Assembly: GCF_039768865.1 (NCBI RefSeq)
Contig: NZ_JBDMZQ010000026.1
DNA: 64,000 nucleotides
From: Wenyingzhuangia sp039768865
GTDB taxonomy: Bacteria > Bacteroidota > Bacteroidia > Flavobacteriales > Flavobacteriaceae
Strand: one strand, 5' to 3'
Below the pieces are notes generated by a model, which was given only the letters and a program-made list of their open reading frames with translations, did not search any database and was not told the DNA's origin. How positions within the stretch are numbered: the stretch's first letter is position 1; every line of letters begins with the position of its first letter. This document shows, one piece after another, positions 51,770 to 59,901 of the stretch. The position numbers and the translations under genes were made by a program.

Positions 51770-52979
51770 TTTAAGAAAAGACTTTTTAGATCATCAAGCA
51801 CAAACCTCTTCTTTTCCATTGATGATTGAAGTGGCCAGTGCGAAGGGTTCTTATGTGTATGATGTACATGGAAAAGCGTATTTAGATTTTATTGCAGGAG
51901 TTTCTGCTAATAGTCTTGGGCATAACCACCCAAAAGTTACTAAAGCCATTAAGGATCAAGTAGATCGTTATGCTCATGTCATGGTTTATGGAGAATTTAT
52001 TCAACAGCCCCAAACAGAATTGTGTAAAATATTGGCAAGTTTGTTGCCCCAAAAATTGAATTCTGTATACTTAGTAAATTCAGGAACTGAAGCTGCAGAA
52101 GGGGCTATGAAATTAGCAAAACGAGTCACAAAAAGGTCAGAAATGGTCGCAGCAAAATTCGCTTACCATGGAAATACTCAAGGAGCTATGAGTGTTAGTG
52201 GGGCAGAAACTCAGAACAGAGCATTTAGGCCAATTATACCGGGAACAACATTTATAGAATATAATGATGTAGACGATTTGTCTAAGATTACAACAGAAAC
52301 AGCTGCTGTTATTTTAGAGACAATCCAAGGAGGTGCTGGGTTTATTGTTTCCCAAAACAATTATTTAAAGAAAGTTCGCAAACGCTGTGATGATGTTGGT
52401 GCATTATTGATTTTAGACGAAATTCAATCGGGGATAGGTCGTACAGGTACATTTTTTGGTTTTGAACACTACGATTGTATACCAGACATTATAATTACTG
52501 GTAAAGGGTTAGGAGGAGGAATGCCTATTGGTGCTTTTATCAGTAGTGAGGACAATATGAGTTTGTTGAAGGAGAATCCCGTTTTGGGCCATGTGACTAC
52601 TTTTGGAGGGCATCCTGTAATCGCAGCAGCAGCTTTGGCAACGGTAAAAGAAATTACTCAAACCAACCTTATGCAAGAAGCCTTACGTAAAGAACAGTTG
52701 ATTAAAAGGAGTCTTCAGCATGAGGAGATCAAAGAAATTAGAGGAAAAGGTTTGATGTTAGCGTTAATGATGGAAGATGCTTTCATGGCATCAGAAGTTG
52801 TGTTGAAATGTATGGATGAAGGTCTTTTGTTGTTCTTTTTATTGTTTGAAAAAAGAGCCGTAAGAATTAGTCCGCCTTTAACGATTTCTGACGAAGAAAT
52901 AGAAATAGGCTGTGCGAAGATATTGAAAGTTTTAGATAGGATTGGTTCTTCAAAAAATAGCGATAACAGATTGAATTAG
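51762..52979 (+). CDS. Class III PLP-dependent aminotransferase
   Basis: This 405-aa aminotransferase of the acetylornithine/4-aminobutyrate type belongs to fold type I. Substrate-site motifs include YLDFIAGVSANSLGHNHP and YLVNSGTEAAEGAMKLAKR. LILDEIQSGIGRTGTFF holds the PLP Asp, and IITGKGLGGGMPIGAF contains the Schiff-base Lys. The amino donor and acceptor are unknown; acetylornithine and 4-aminobutyrate enzymes both look like this. I prefer ATG 51762, which overlaps the OstA stop by 8 nt. A further ATG at 51744 would add six residues. Confidence 0.88.
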   Translation: MTNLRKDFLDHQAQTSSFPLMIEVASAKGSYVYDVHGKAYLDFIAGVSANSLGHNHPKVTKAIKDQVDRYAHVMVYGEFIQQPQTELCKILASLLPQKLNSVYLVNSGTEAAEGAMKLAKRVTKRSEMVAAKFAYHGNTQGAMSVSGAETQNRAFRPIIPGTTFIEYNDVDDLSKITTETAAVILETIQGGAGFIVSQNNYLKKVRKRCDDVGALLILDEIQSGIGRTGTFFGFEHYDCIPDIIITGKGLGGGMPIGAFISSEDNMSLLKENPVLGHVTTFGGHPVIAAAALATVKEITQTNLMQEALRKEQLIKRSLQHEEIKEIRGKGLMLALMMEDAFMASEVVLKCMDEGLLLFFLLFEKRAVRISPPLTISDEEIEIGCAKILKVLDRIGSSKNSDNRLN

Positions 52980-53000
52980 AATAACTAATTTCGGACACTT

Positions 53001-54026
53001 TTAGTTTGTTTTCCTAAATGTAGAGCCTCTTGCAATTAATTCTGTCTCTAGAGTTTTTGAGTGTTTACTTGGGTGGTCAATCGTTTTTTTGATCAATTCA
53101 ATCAGTAATGAAGAGGCAATAGTTCCCATTTCTATATCCGGTTGGTTTATCGTTGTCAAGCTAGGTTCTATAACCGCGGAAATAGGATCATTGTTGAAAC
53201 CAACTAGAGCAATGTCTTTCGGGATTTGTATTCCGTTTTTCTTAAAGTGTTGTATGGCACTGATAGCAGCGGTATCGTTAGAAGAAAAGATACCATCTAC
53301 CTGGGGTAATTTCATAACTTTGTTAGCCAAAACTATTCCATCTTTTTCAGATAATTTAGATTCTAAGATATAAGAGGCCTTGACGGGAATATTATGATCT
53401 TTAAGAGCAGCCATATATCCTTCCATTCTTCTTTTATAGAGGGCTATTTTTTGAATACCTGAAAAATGAACAATGTGTTTACAACCATTATTGATCAAGT
53501 GTTCAGTTGCATCATAACTTGCCTTATAGTCATCAATATGGATACTAGGAGTGTTCTCCATGGTCATAGGTCTATCAAAAAACACAATGGGACCCCCATT
53601 ATTTTTGAAATTTTGAAGATGAAAATCACTGGTGGTTTCCATCGATACAGAAATCAATAATCCATCTACTCTATTCGATAAAAATGTAGAAACCAATTCT
53701 TTTTCTCTTTCGAAATTTTCTAGCGATTGTCCTATGACAACATTATAGCCAGATTTATAAGCGGTTTCTTCAATACCCGAGATCACGGAAGAAAAGAAGT
53801 TTCTAGAGATTCTAGGAACAATAATACCTATCGTATTGGTTTTGTTTGTTCTAAGGTTAGAGGCTAACGAGTTTTTCTGATACCCTAGTTCGCTTGCTTT
53901 TTTTTGAATTAATTTTTTGGTTTTTTGTGAAACACGATTGCTGTTGTTCAATGCTCTAGAGACAGTAGAACTGTTAATTTTTAGAGCTTTAGAAATGTCA
54001 TGTATGGTAGCCTTTTTTTTCATCAT
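53001..54026 (-). CDS. LacI-family transcriptional regulator
   Basis: This 341-aa repressor has a LacI helix-turn-helix at the N-terminus (IHDISKALKINSSTVSRALNNSNRVSQKTKKLI) and a periplasmic-binding-protein-like effector domain (about 60-341: NTIGIIVPRISRNFFSSVISGIEETAYKSG, VDGIFSSNDTAAISAI). Such proteins repress sugar catabolic genes until a sugar binds. The locus suggests the uronate/TRAP genes next to it as targets. Start codons ATG at 54026 or 54023 are likely; the first in-frame codon, 54029, is TTG. It is separated from dctM by a terminator hairpin. Confidence 0.92.
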   Translation of the reverse strand: MMKKKATIHDISKALKINSSTVSRALNNSNRVSQKTKKLIQKKASELGYQKNSLASNLRTNKTNTIGIIVPRISRNFFSSVISGIEETAYKSGYNVVIGQSLENFEREKELVSTFLSNRVDGLLISVSMETTSDFHLQNFKNNGGPIVFFDRPMTMENTPSIHIDDYKASYDATEHLINNGCKHIVHFSGIQKIALYKRRMEGYMAALKDHNIPVKASYILESKLSEKDGIVLANKVMKLPQVDGIFSSNDTAAISAIQHFKKNGIQIPKDIALVGFNNDPISAVIEPSLTTINQPDIEMGTIASSLLIELIKKTIDHPSKHSKTLETELIARGSTFRKTN

Positions 54027-54040
54027 CAAAAAATTAGTTC

Positions 54041-54086
54041 AAAAAAAAACTGAAGAGGGCAAAAACAATTTGGCAATCTTCAGTTT
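54041..54086 (-). terminator. Terminator of the TRAP operon, upstream of the LacI gene
   Basis: On the minus strand, ACTGAAGA and TCTTCAGT (54077-54084 with 54049-54056) pair around a 20-nt loop, followed by a nine-T run (complement of 54041-54049). It would stop dctPQM transcripts before the LacI gene. Confidence 0.6.
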
Positions 54087-54109
54087 TATATAACAATTGA
54101 AATTAAGAT

Positions 54110-55411
54110 TTAGTTTAACAAGCCAAACACACCAGGTAGCCACAAACTCAGTGAGGGAAAATAGGTGATTAAGAATAAAGAAACAATCATTGCTAAGAAT
54201 AATGGTAGTAGGGGTTTGATTACTTTATCGATGGTGGTGTTAGCAACACCAATTCCGACAAACAATACAGATCCTACAGGGGGAGTACAGAGTCCAATAC
54301 TTAAATTCAAAACCATAATCATTCCAAAGTGAATAGGATCCATTCCTAAAGATGTTACCACGGGTAGAAAAATTGGGGTAAAAATAAGCACCGCTGGAGT
54401 CATATCCATAAACACCCCAACAAATAACAATAACAAATTGATGATGATAAGGATTATAATTTTGTTGTCACTAATACCTAGCAACACATTACTGATGTCC
54501 TGAGGGATGTTTTCAAAAGACATCACCCATGACATACTCATTGAGGCTCCAATTAATAACATTACAATAGCTGTTGTAGAAGAGGAGTCTAACAGGATTC
54601 CAGGGATGTTTTTGAGATTTATTTCTTTGTAAATAATACCGAGCACAAAGGTGTATAGCACTGCAATTGCAGAAGCTTCAGTTGCTGTAAATATACCTGC
54701 AACAATACCTCCAATTACGATGATTAATAGTAGTAAACTTGGAACAGCGTCAATGAATGTTTTAAAAACTTGCTTTAAAGTGCTACGTTCTCCTAATCTA
54801 TATTTTTTCTTCTTTGCCCAAAAAGAAGCAACTACCATGAGTAGAAGTCCTGTTAAAATTCCGGGAATATAACCAGCTAAGAACAAAGCTGCAATAGATA
54901 CACCTCCACTAGCAAGTGAATATACAATGAGTACGTTACTTGGTGGAATAATCAATCCTGTAGTTGATGAAGTGATGTTAACAGCAGCACCAAATTCTTT
55001 AGAGTAACCTTCTTTTTCCATCTCAGGGCCTAATATACTACCCATTGCCGAAGCCGACGCCATGGCAGAACCAGCAATGGCTCCCATTAGCATGGCACCA
55101 ATTACATTTATAAGCGCAAGACCTCCAGGCAAAGAACCTACAAGTGTTTTGGCAAAAGCGATAAGACGATGAGCAATCCCACCTTTATTCATGAGTTGTC
55201 CAGAGAGCACAAAGAAAGGAATCGCTAGCAATGAAAAGCTATCAAGTCCTGTCCCCATTCTTTGGGAAACAGTTGTCAAAGCGGGTATGGCAGGTATGCT
55301 AACAAGCATAGTCAACACAGAAGAAATAGCAATACTCCAGGCCACGGGTGTTCCGATGGTTAGTAAAATTAAAAAACTTATTACTAATACTAATTCAGGT
55401 AAAAATTCCAT
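54110..55411 (-). CDS. TRAP transporter large permease (DctM family)
   Basis: This 433-aa membrane protein has about twelve hydrophobic helices and matches the TRAP large subunit. It contains LLAIPFFVLSGQLMNKGGIAHRLIAFA and AGSAMASASAMGSILGPEM, with the Na+-site-like ASASA region. The C-terminal NLSIGLCTPPVGSVLFVGIGVANT also fits. TRAP transporters use an Na+ or H+ gradient and a binding protein to import acidic sugars or dicarboxylates. It starts 5 nt after dctQ, which lies upstream on the minus strand, and ends just before the terminator at 54041-54086. Confidence 0.93.
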   Translation of the reverse strand: MEFLPELVLVISFLILLTIGTPVAWSIAISSVLTMLVSIPAIPALTTVSQRMGTGLDSFSLLAIPFFVLSGQLMNKGGIAHRLIAFAKTLVGSLPGGLALINVIGAMLMGAIAGSAMASASAMGSILGPEMEKEGYSKEFGAAVNITSSTTGLIIPPSNVLIVYSLASGGVSIAALFLAGYIPGILTGLLLMVVASFWAKKKKYRLGERSTLKQVFKTFIDAVPSLLLLIIVIGGIVAGIFTATEASAIAVLYTFVLGIIYKEINLKNIPGILLDSSSTTAIVMLLIGASMSMSWVMSFENIPQDISNVLLGISDNKIIILIIINLLLLFVGVFMDMTPAVLIFTPIFLPVVTSLGMDPIHFGMIMVLNLSIGLCTPPVGSVLFVGIGVANTTIDKVIKPLLPLFLAMIVSLFLITYFPSLSLWLPGVFGLLN

Positions 55412-55416
55412 AATAT

Positions 55417-55875
55417 TTATGCGCTTAAAAGATCCGTAATTTTATAATAAACAATTAATATTCCACTAACTGGAATTACCGCGTATACAAAAGCAAGTGG
55501 TATTTGTAGTGCTGGTGAGGTTTGTCCTAAGGTAAAACTAATATATACCAATCGTGAGCCACCAACAACCATTGCGGCTAGTGCGAAAATAATGACGAGT
55601 AGGAATACAAATATTCTTAGTTTTTTTTGTGTTGCAGGACCAGTTTTTAAAGGCACAACATCAATAGCAACATGCATGTTTCTACCCGATACATAAGCCG
55701 CCCCGAGGATACCGACCCATATCATTAAATATCTTGACAATTCATCAGTAAATGAACTAGGAGAAGCTAGTACAAATCTTGAAAACACTTGCCATAATAC
55801 ATTAACAACCATTAACCCCATGATTATTGTAAGGGTAGTCCCCAATATTTTGTCTATTTTTTTTCTTAATTCCAT
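55417..55875 (-). CDS. TRAP transporter small permease (DctQ family)
   Basis: This 152-aa protein has four predicted membrane helices. The conserved region LMIWVGILGAAYVSGRNMHVAIDVV (about 50-75) is the standard DctQ signature. DctQ forms a scaffold with the large permease. It is packed tightly in the operon (1 nt after dctP, 5 nt before dctM). Confidence 0.92.
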   Translation of the reverse strand: MELRKKIDKILGTTLTIIMGLMVVNVLWQVFSRFVLASPSSFTDELSRYLMIWVGILGAAYVSGRNMHVAIDVVPLKTGPATQKKLRIFVFLLVIIFALAAMVVGGSRLVYISFTLGQTSPALQIPLAFVYAVIPVSGILIVYYKITDLLSA

Positions 55876-55876
55876 A

Positions 55877-56857
55877 TTATTTCGAGTTTTTAATCCTTTG
55901 AATCAATGGGTAAATATCTTTATCATTTTTAACCATATCATATATGGGTTGAACCTTGTCTGAGAACAAAGTTTTGTCAGGTCTTATGATGGTAACCCCA
56001 GCTTTTTTTACTTCGGTAAGTGCTTCCTTTTCAGCCTTTTGCCAAAGGTCTCTTTGGTAGCCAATGGAGTTTTTTACCGCTATATTGAACCAAGTCTTTT
56101 CTTGTTCGGTTAGAGCGTTCCAAAAATGAGTACTTGCCACAAGAATATCAGGAACTACCGTATGTTCGTCTAGTGTATAGTTTTTACAAACTTCGTAGTG
56201 TCTGGATAAATAAAAGGAGGGTGGGTTGTTTTCAGCAGCATCAACAACTCCTTGTTGCAAAGAAGTATACAATTCACCCCATGATATTGGTGTAGGAGAA
56301 CCTCCAAGACTACTCACCATTTTCATTGCGCTTACACTTTCCATTACACGTACTTTTAAACCTTTCAAGTCAACAGGAGATTCTATAGGGTTTTGTTTGC
56401 TGTAAAAGCTTCTACTTCCAGCATCGTAAAATCCAAGGCCTTTGAGCCAAAACTGTTCTCCATTATCTAATAATTCCTGACCAATCTCTCCATCTAACAC
56501 ATCAAATGTGTGTTTTCGATCCCTGAACAAATAGGGCAATCCAAAAATTTTCATTTTAGGAGCAAAGTTTTCTAAAACAGCAGCGGATACCTTTGTCATT
56601 TCTAGACTCCCTATCTGCAGCAATTCAAGACATTCTCGTTCTGTTCCGAGTTGCTGACTTGAGTACACATTTATTTTTAAAGTACCATTTGACAATTTAT
56701 ATAAATCATCACTCATTTTTAGCATTGCGATATGAACCGAATGCTTGGTGTCTAAACCATGAGCTAATTTGATCGTTTTTGTTTTTTTTGATATGTTGCT
56801 ACACCCAAATAAAAAGGGAATCATACATAAACAAAGTAGGCTTGCTTTTATTTTCAT
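55877..56857 (-). CDS. TRAP substrate-binding lipoprotein (DctP family)
   Basis: This 326-aa binding protein is tethered as a lipoprotein: MKIKASLLCLCMIPFLFGCSN gives Cys19. The fold carries LAHGLDTKHSVHIAMLKMSDDLYKLS and the substrate clamp region ending LKGLKVRVMESVSAMKMVSSLGGSPTPISWGEL. The Arg in KVRVM is the usual carboxylate anchor, which supports an acidic sugar as substrate. The start at 56857 is chosen because the next ATG upstream lies in the intergenic region and would spoil the signal peptide. The promoter lies at 56954-56984. Confidence 0.92.
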   Translation of the reverse strand: MKIKASLLCLCMIPFLFGCSNISKKTKTIKLAHGLDTKHSVHIAMLKMSDDLYKLSNGTLKINVYSSQQLGTERECLELLQIGSLEMTKVSAAVLENFAPKMKIFGLPYLFRDRKHTFDVLDGEIGQELLDNGEQFWLKGLGFYDAGSRSFYSKQNPIESPVDLKGLKVRVMESVSAMKMVSSLGGSPTPISWGELYTSLQQGVVDAAENNPPSFYLSRHYEVCKNYTLDEHTVVPDILVASTHFWNALTEQEKTWFNIAVKNSIGYQRDLWQKAEKEALTEVKKAGVTIIRPDKTLFSDKVQPIYDMVKNDKDIYPLIQRIKNSK

Positions 56858-56953
56858 AATTTTATTTATCTCGTTTGTTTGTAAGAAATCTAAACTCTTC
56901 ACAGAGTCAACCATCAAGCCGACAGTTGATTTATTAAAATTCAAATCTACAAG

Positions 56954-56984
56954 CAAATGTATAGTTTTAGTATTATAATACAAT
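56954..56984 (-). promoter_or_regulatory. Promoter of the dctPQM operon
   Basis: On the minus strand ATTG (complement of 56981-56984), a 19-nt spacer and TACATTTG (complement of 56954-56961). The spacing equals that of the rpmH, tRNA-Phe and transketolase promoters in this window. Confidence 0.6.
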
Positions 56985-56990
56985 CGATTG
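56970..56990. promoter_or_regulatory. Candidate LacI-type operators between dctP and kduI
   Basis: Two perfect palindromes touch: GTATTATAATAC (56970-56981) and CAATCGATTG (56981-56990). The second has a central CG as LacI-family operators often do, and it covers the dctP -33 element. It lies 58 bp before kduI, so one regulator could control both directions. Confidence 0.4.
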
Positions 56991-57047
56991 GATTATGTTT
57001 TTTTTTATTACATTTACCTTCGAATTGAATTTTAATAAAATATAAAT

Positions 57048-57890
57048 ATGAAACAGAATATCGAGACTAGATATGCAGCTTCTCCAAGGGAAGTAAAAAA
57101 AATGGATACTCAAGAACTGAGAGACGAATTTTTAATAGAAGATTTGTTTACCAAAGATCAAATTAAACTAGTATATTCTCATTACGATAGATATATCACA
57201 GGTGGGGTTTTGCCAGTAAGTAAGCCAATAACTTTAGAAACGATAGATCAATTAAAATCATCATATTTTTTAGAAAGAAGAGAATTAGGAATAATTAATG
57301 TAGGAGAGACTGGATCTGTTAGTGTTGATGGTAAAGTATATAAAATAGGTCATAAGGAGGCTTTATATGTCGGTCAAGGTAACAAAAAGATAGTTTTTGA
57401 AAGTGAATCTTCATCTAATCCTGCTTTGTTCTATATCAATTCTACACCTGCACACAAAGCATATCCTACAAAAAAAATAGGTTTGGATGATGCTGAAGTT
57501 GTAGACTTGGGAACTCCAGAGACCTGTAATGCTAGAACCATTCGTAAATATATTGTCAATAGTGTTGTTGAAGTTTGTCAATTGCAAATGGGAATGACTA
57601 CCTTGAAGTCAGGAAGTGTTTGGAATACAATGCCAGCACATGTACATGACAGAAGAATGGAAGTTTATTTCTACTTAGATTTACCTCAAGAACAAGGGGT
57701 TTCACATTTCATGGGAGAACCTACAGAGACCAGACATATTTGGATGGCCAATCACCAAGCTGTTATTTCTCCACCATGGTCAATTCACTCGGGAGCAGGT
57801 ACTTCATCGTATACTTTTATTTGGGGAATGGCCGGTGAAAATTTAGACTATGGAGATATGGATATGTGTGCAATAAACGAACTAAGATAA
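57048..57890 (+). CDS. kduI: 5-keto-4-deoxyuronate isomerase
   Basis: This 280-aa cupin-type enzyme isomerises 4-deoxy-5-keto-uronate (DKI), from unsaturated uronates, to 2,5-diketo-3-deoxygluconate. It aligns closely with Escherichia coli KduI: SYFLERRELGIINVGETG and NTMPAHVHDRRMEVYFY are nearly the same. The zinc ligands fit as His198, His200, Glu205 and His247. It is followed after 17 nt by kduD and lies divergent from the TRAP operon. Confidence 0.96.
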   Translation: MKQNIETRYAASPREVKKMDTQELRDEFLIEDLFTKDQIKLVYSHYDRYITGGVLPVSKPITLETIDQLKSSYFLERRELGIINVGETGSVSVDGKVYKIGHKEALYVGQGNKKIVFESESSSNPALFYINSTPAHKAYPTKKIGLDDAEVVDLGTPETCNARTIRKYIVNSVVEVCQLQMGMTTLKSGSVWNTMPAHVHDRRMEVYFYLDLPQEQGVSHFMGEPTETRHIWMANHQAVISPPWSIHSGAGTSSYTFIWGMAGENLDYGDMDMCAINELR

Positions 57891-57907
57891 AATAAAAAAG
57901 TAGAATT

Positions 57908-58702
57908 ATGTCAATTAATTTATTCGATTTAACTGGAAAAGTTGCTTTGGTAACAGGAGCCGTTCATGGTTTAGGAATGGCAATGGCCAAAGGTTTGGGA
58001 GGTGCTGGTGCAACCATTGTGGTAAACAATTATTCTCAGGATACTCTTGACGAAGCGGTAGCTGAATACAAAGCTGCAGGATTTAATGCCTATGGTTACG
58101 TTTTTGATGTAACTGATGATAAAGCTGTAAAGAGTAGTATTGAAAAAATAGAGAGAGAGGTTGGTCCTATTGATATTTTGGTAAATAACGCAGGGATCAT
58201 TAAAAGAACCCCTATTGTAGAAATGGAAGTAGAAGATTTTAGGCAAGTTATAGATGTCGACTTGGTCGGTCCCTTTATAGTTAGTAAACATGTAGTGAAA
58301 GGAATGATCAGTAGAGGTAACGGTGGTAAAATCATAAACATCTGCTCAATGATGAGTGAACTAGGAAGAGATACTGTAAGTGCTTATGCAGCAGCAAAAG
58401 GTGGTTTGAAAATGTTGACTAGAAGTATGGCTACAGAGTGGGCAAAATTCAATATTCAAACCAATGGAATTGGTCCTGGTTATTTTGCGACAAGCCAAAC
58501 CGCTCCGATTAGAGTTGATGGTCATCCGTTCAATGATTTTATCATCAAAAGAACACCAGCGTCACGTTGGGGAAATCCAGAAGATCTTCAAGGGGCAGCT
58601 GTGTTTTTAAGTTCTCATGCTAGCGACTTCGTTAACGGTCAAGTAGTCTATGTTGATGGTGGGATTTTAGCTACCATCGGTAAGCCCGCTAATGAAGAAT
58701 AA
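57908..58702 (+). CDS. kduD: 2-deoxy-D-gluconate 3-dehydrogenase
   Basis: This 264-aa short-chain dehydrogenase has the cofactor motif TGAVHGLG (16-23), the strand NNAGIIKR, and the catalytic pair Tyr160 and Lys164 (YAAAK). KduD reduces the product of KduI to 2-keto-3-deoxygluconate with NAD(P)H. KDG kinase and aldolase are not in this window, nor is any polysaccharide lyase. The pair kduI-kduD is best explained by degradation of pectin, ulvan, glycosaminoglycan or other uronate polymers. Confidence 0.95.
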   Translation: MSINLFDLTGKVALVTGAVHGLGMAMAKGLGGAGATIVVNNYSQDTLDEAVAEYKAAGFNAYGYVFDVTDDKAVKSSIEKIEREVGPIDILVNNAGIIKRTPIVEMEVEDFRQVIDVDLVGPFIVSKHVVKGMISRGNGGKIINICSMMSELGRDTVSAYAAAKGGLKMLTRSMATEWAKFNIQTNGIGPGYFATSQTAPIRVDGHPFNDFIIKRTPASRWGNPEDLQGAAVFLSSHASDFVNGQVVYVDGGILATIGKPANEE

Positions 58703-58743
58703 TAAGAATTTAAAAAAAACTAGGATATTATTTAGTGTCTAGA

Positions 58744-58797
58744 AAAGAGTAATAAAAAAAGAAGATGAAATTTCATCTTCTTTTTTTATTACTCTTT
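58744..58797. terminator. Bidirectional terminator between kduD and ROK gene
   Basis: A perfect inverted repeat with no unpaired base: arms 58744-58770 and 58771-58797, 27 bp each, 54 nt in all. The core GAAGATGAAA/TTTCATCTTC is flanked by A and T runs. The right arm contains the last codons and stop of the ROK gene (58789-58797). Confidence 0.8.
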
Positions 58798-59691
58798 AAA
58801 ACAGAGGGCAGCAGCTCCTATGATACCAGCATCATTACCAAGTGTTGCTAGCCTTATGTCTAAGCCATTGAGGTAATATTTTGGGAGTCTACTGTTAAGA
58901 ACTTCATACATAGTTTTCTCTATCATTTCAAACGTTTTACTGACGCCACCTCCAATAAAAATTGTGTTAACATCTAAAATCCTAATTGTAGATACAATAC
59001 TTTCTCCCAAGATAGAACCAGCTTTTTTGAAGATTTCAATAGCAACAGGATCATCTTTTAAAGCTGCTTCAACAATGTCTTTAGCAGTTAAGTCGTTCGC
59101 TTTCAACCTTGTTTTTCCACCTTCTTTTATTTGCTTCAAGGCCAAGCTGATTAGAGCCTTTTTTCCGATGTTGTCTTCAGCTGTTTTTCCATTTGAAGTC
59201 ATAATATGTCCCACTTCCATGGTGTTTCCATTTCCTCCCTTAAAGATATTACCATTCAGTACTGCAGCGCCTCCTAGTCCAGTTCCTAACGTAATAAAAG
59301 CAAAATCTTTTGGTACTTTTGTTTTGGCAAAGTGGAGTTCTCCTATAGCAGCAGCATTGGCATCGTTTTCAAGGAAAAACGAGATGTTAGGGTGTGATTT
59401 TTTTAAAATTTTAATAAGCGGGATGTTATTGAATTCTGGAACATTAGCCATAAATATGGTAGACAATCGATCTTTAGAAATCATTCCAGGCACAGCGATA
59501 CCAACTTTACGAATTTGAGGGTTCTTTTTTAGGGTTTTTCCAATGATGCTAACAAAGGTTTTGATGAAATCTTTTTTGTTTTGCAGCGAAGCTGTTGGGT
59601 GTTTCTTTTTTTTTAGTAACTCTCCATTTTTGTTTACAATACCAATTTTCACATTGGTTCCTCCAACATCTATGCCTAAGTATTCTTCCAT
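58789..59691 (-). CDS. ROK-family sugar kinase, without zinc motif
   Basis: This 300-aa actin-fold kinase has the phosphate motif GIDVGGTNVKIGIV (6-19), the catalytic Asp in ENDANA (Asp110), GTGLGGA (136-142) and EVGH (159-162). ROK glucokinases usually carry a zinc-binding CxCGxxGCxE just after EVGH. Here the stretch reads IMTSNGKTAEDNIGKKALI, and the whole protein has a single Cys, near the end. The motif is absent. Phosphorylation of glucose or another hexose is likely; the substrate is not certain. It is convergent with kduD, and the two share a palindromic terminator. Confidence 0.85.
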   Translation of the reverse strand: MEEYLGIDVGGTNVKIGIVNKNGELLKKKKHPTASLQNKKDFIKTFVSIIGKTLKKNPQIRKVGIAVPGMISKDRLSTIFMANVPEFNNIPLIKILKKSHPNISFFLENDANAAAIGELHFAKTKVPKDFAFITLGTGLGGAAVLNGNIFKGGNGNTMEVGHIMTSNGKTAEDNIGKKALISLALKQIKEGGKTRLKANDLTAKDIVEAALKDDPVAIEIFKKAGSILGESIVSTIRILDVNTIFIGGGVSKTFEMIEKTMYEVLNSRLPKYYLNGLDIRLATLGNDAGIIGAAALCFKE

Positions 59692-59851
59692 GTAGTCTCG
59701 TTATTTAGGGTATAAAAATCTGCTAGGGTTAAAGATAATGAAATCTTGTTTTGATTTTGAGAGAAATGAAGAATATCTATCAGATACTGTTCACTAGCTT
59801 GCTCCTAAATGTCTTAGGATTAAAATATCATAAATTTACAATTCAAAATAA

Positions 59852-59882
59852 TTTGTCTTGCGTAAATAAAACTGTATTTTTG
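59852..59882 (+). promoter_or_regulatory. Promoter of the transketolase-half gene
   Basis: TTTG (59852-59855), 19-nt spacer, TATTTTTG (59875-59882), an exact match on both elements, 20 bp before the ATG. Confidence 0.65.
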
Positions 59883-59901
59883 CCGCACTAAATTAGATAA
59901 A

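Noticed and set aside
56858..56983. Upstream extension of dctP to 56983
   Set aside because: It would place 42 extra residues before a clear lipoprotein signal peptide and cover the promoter.
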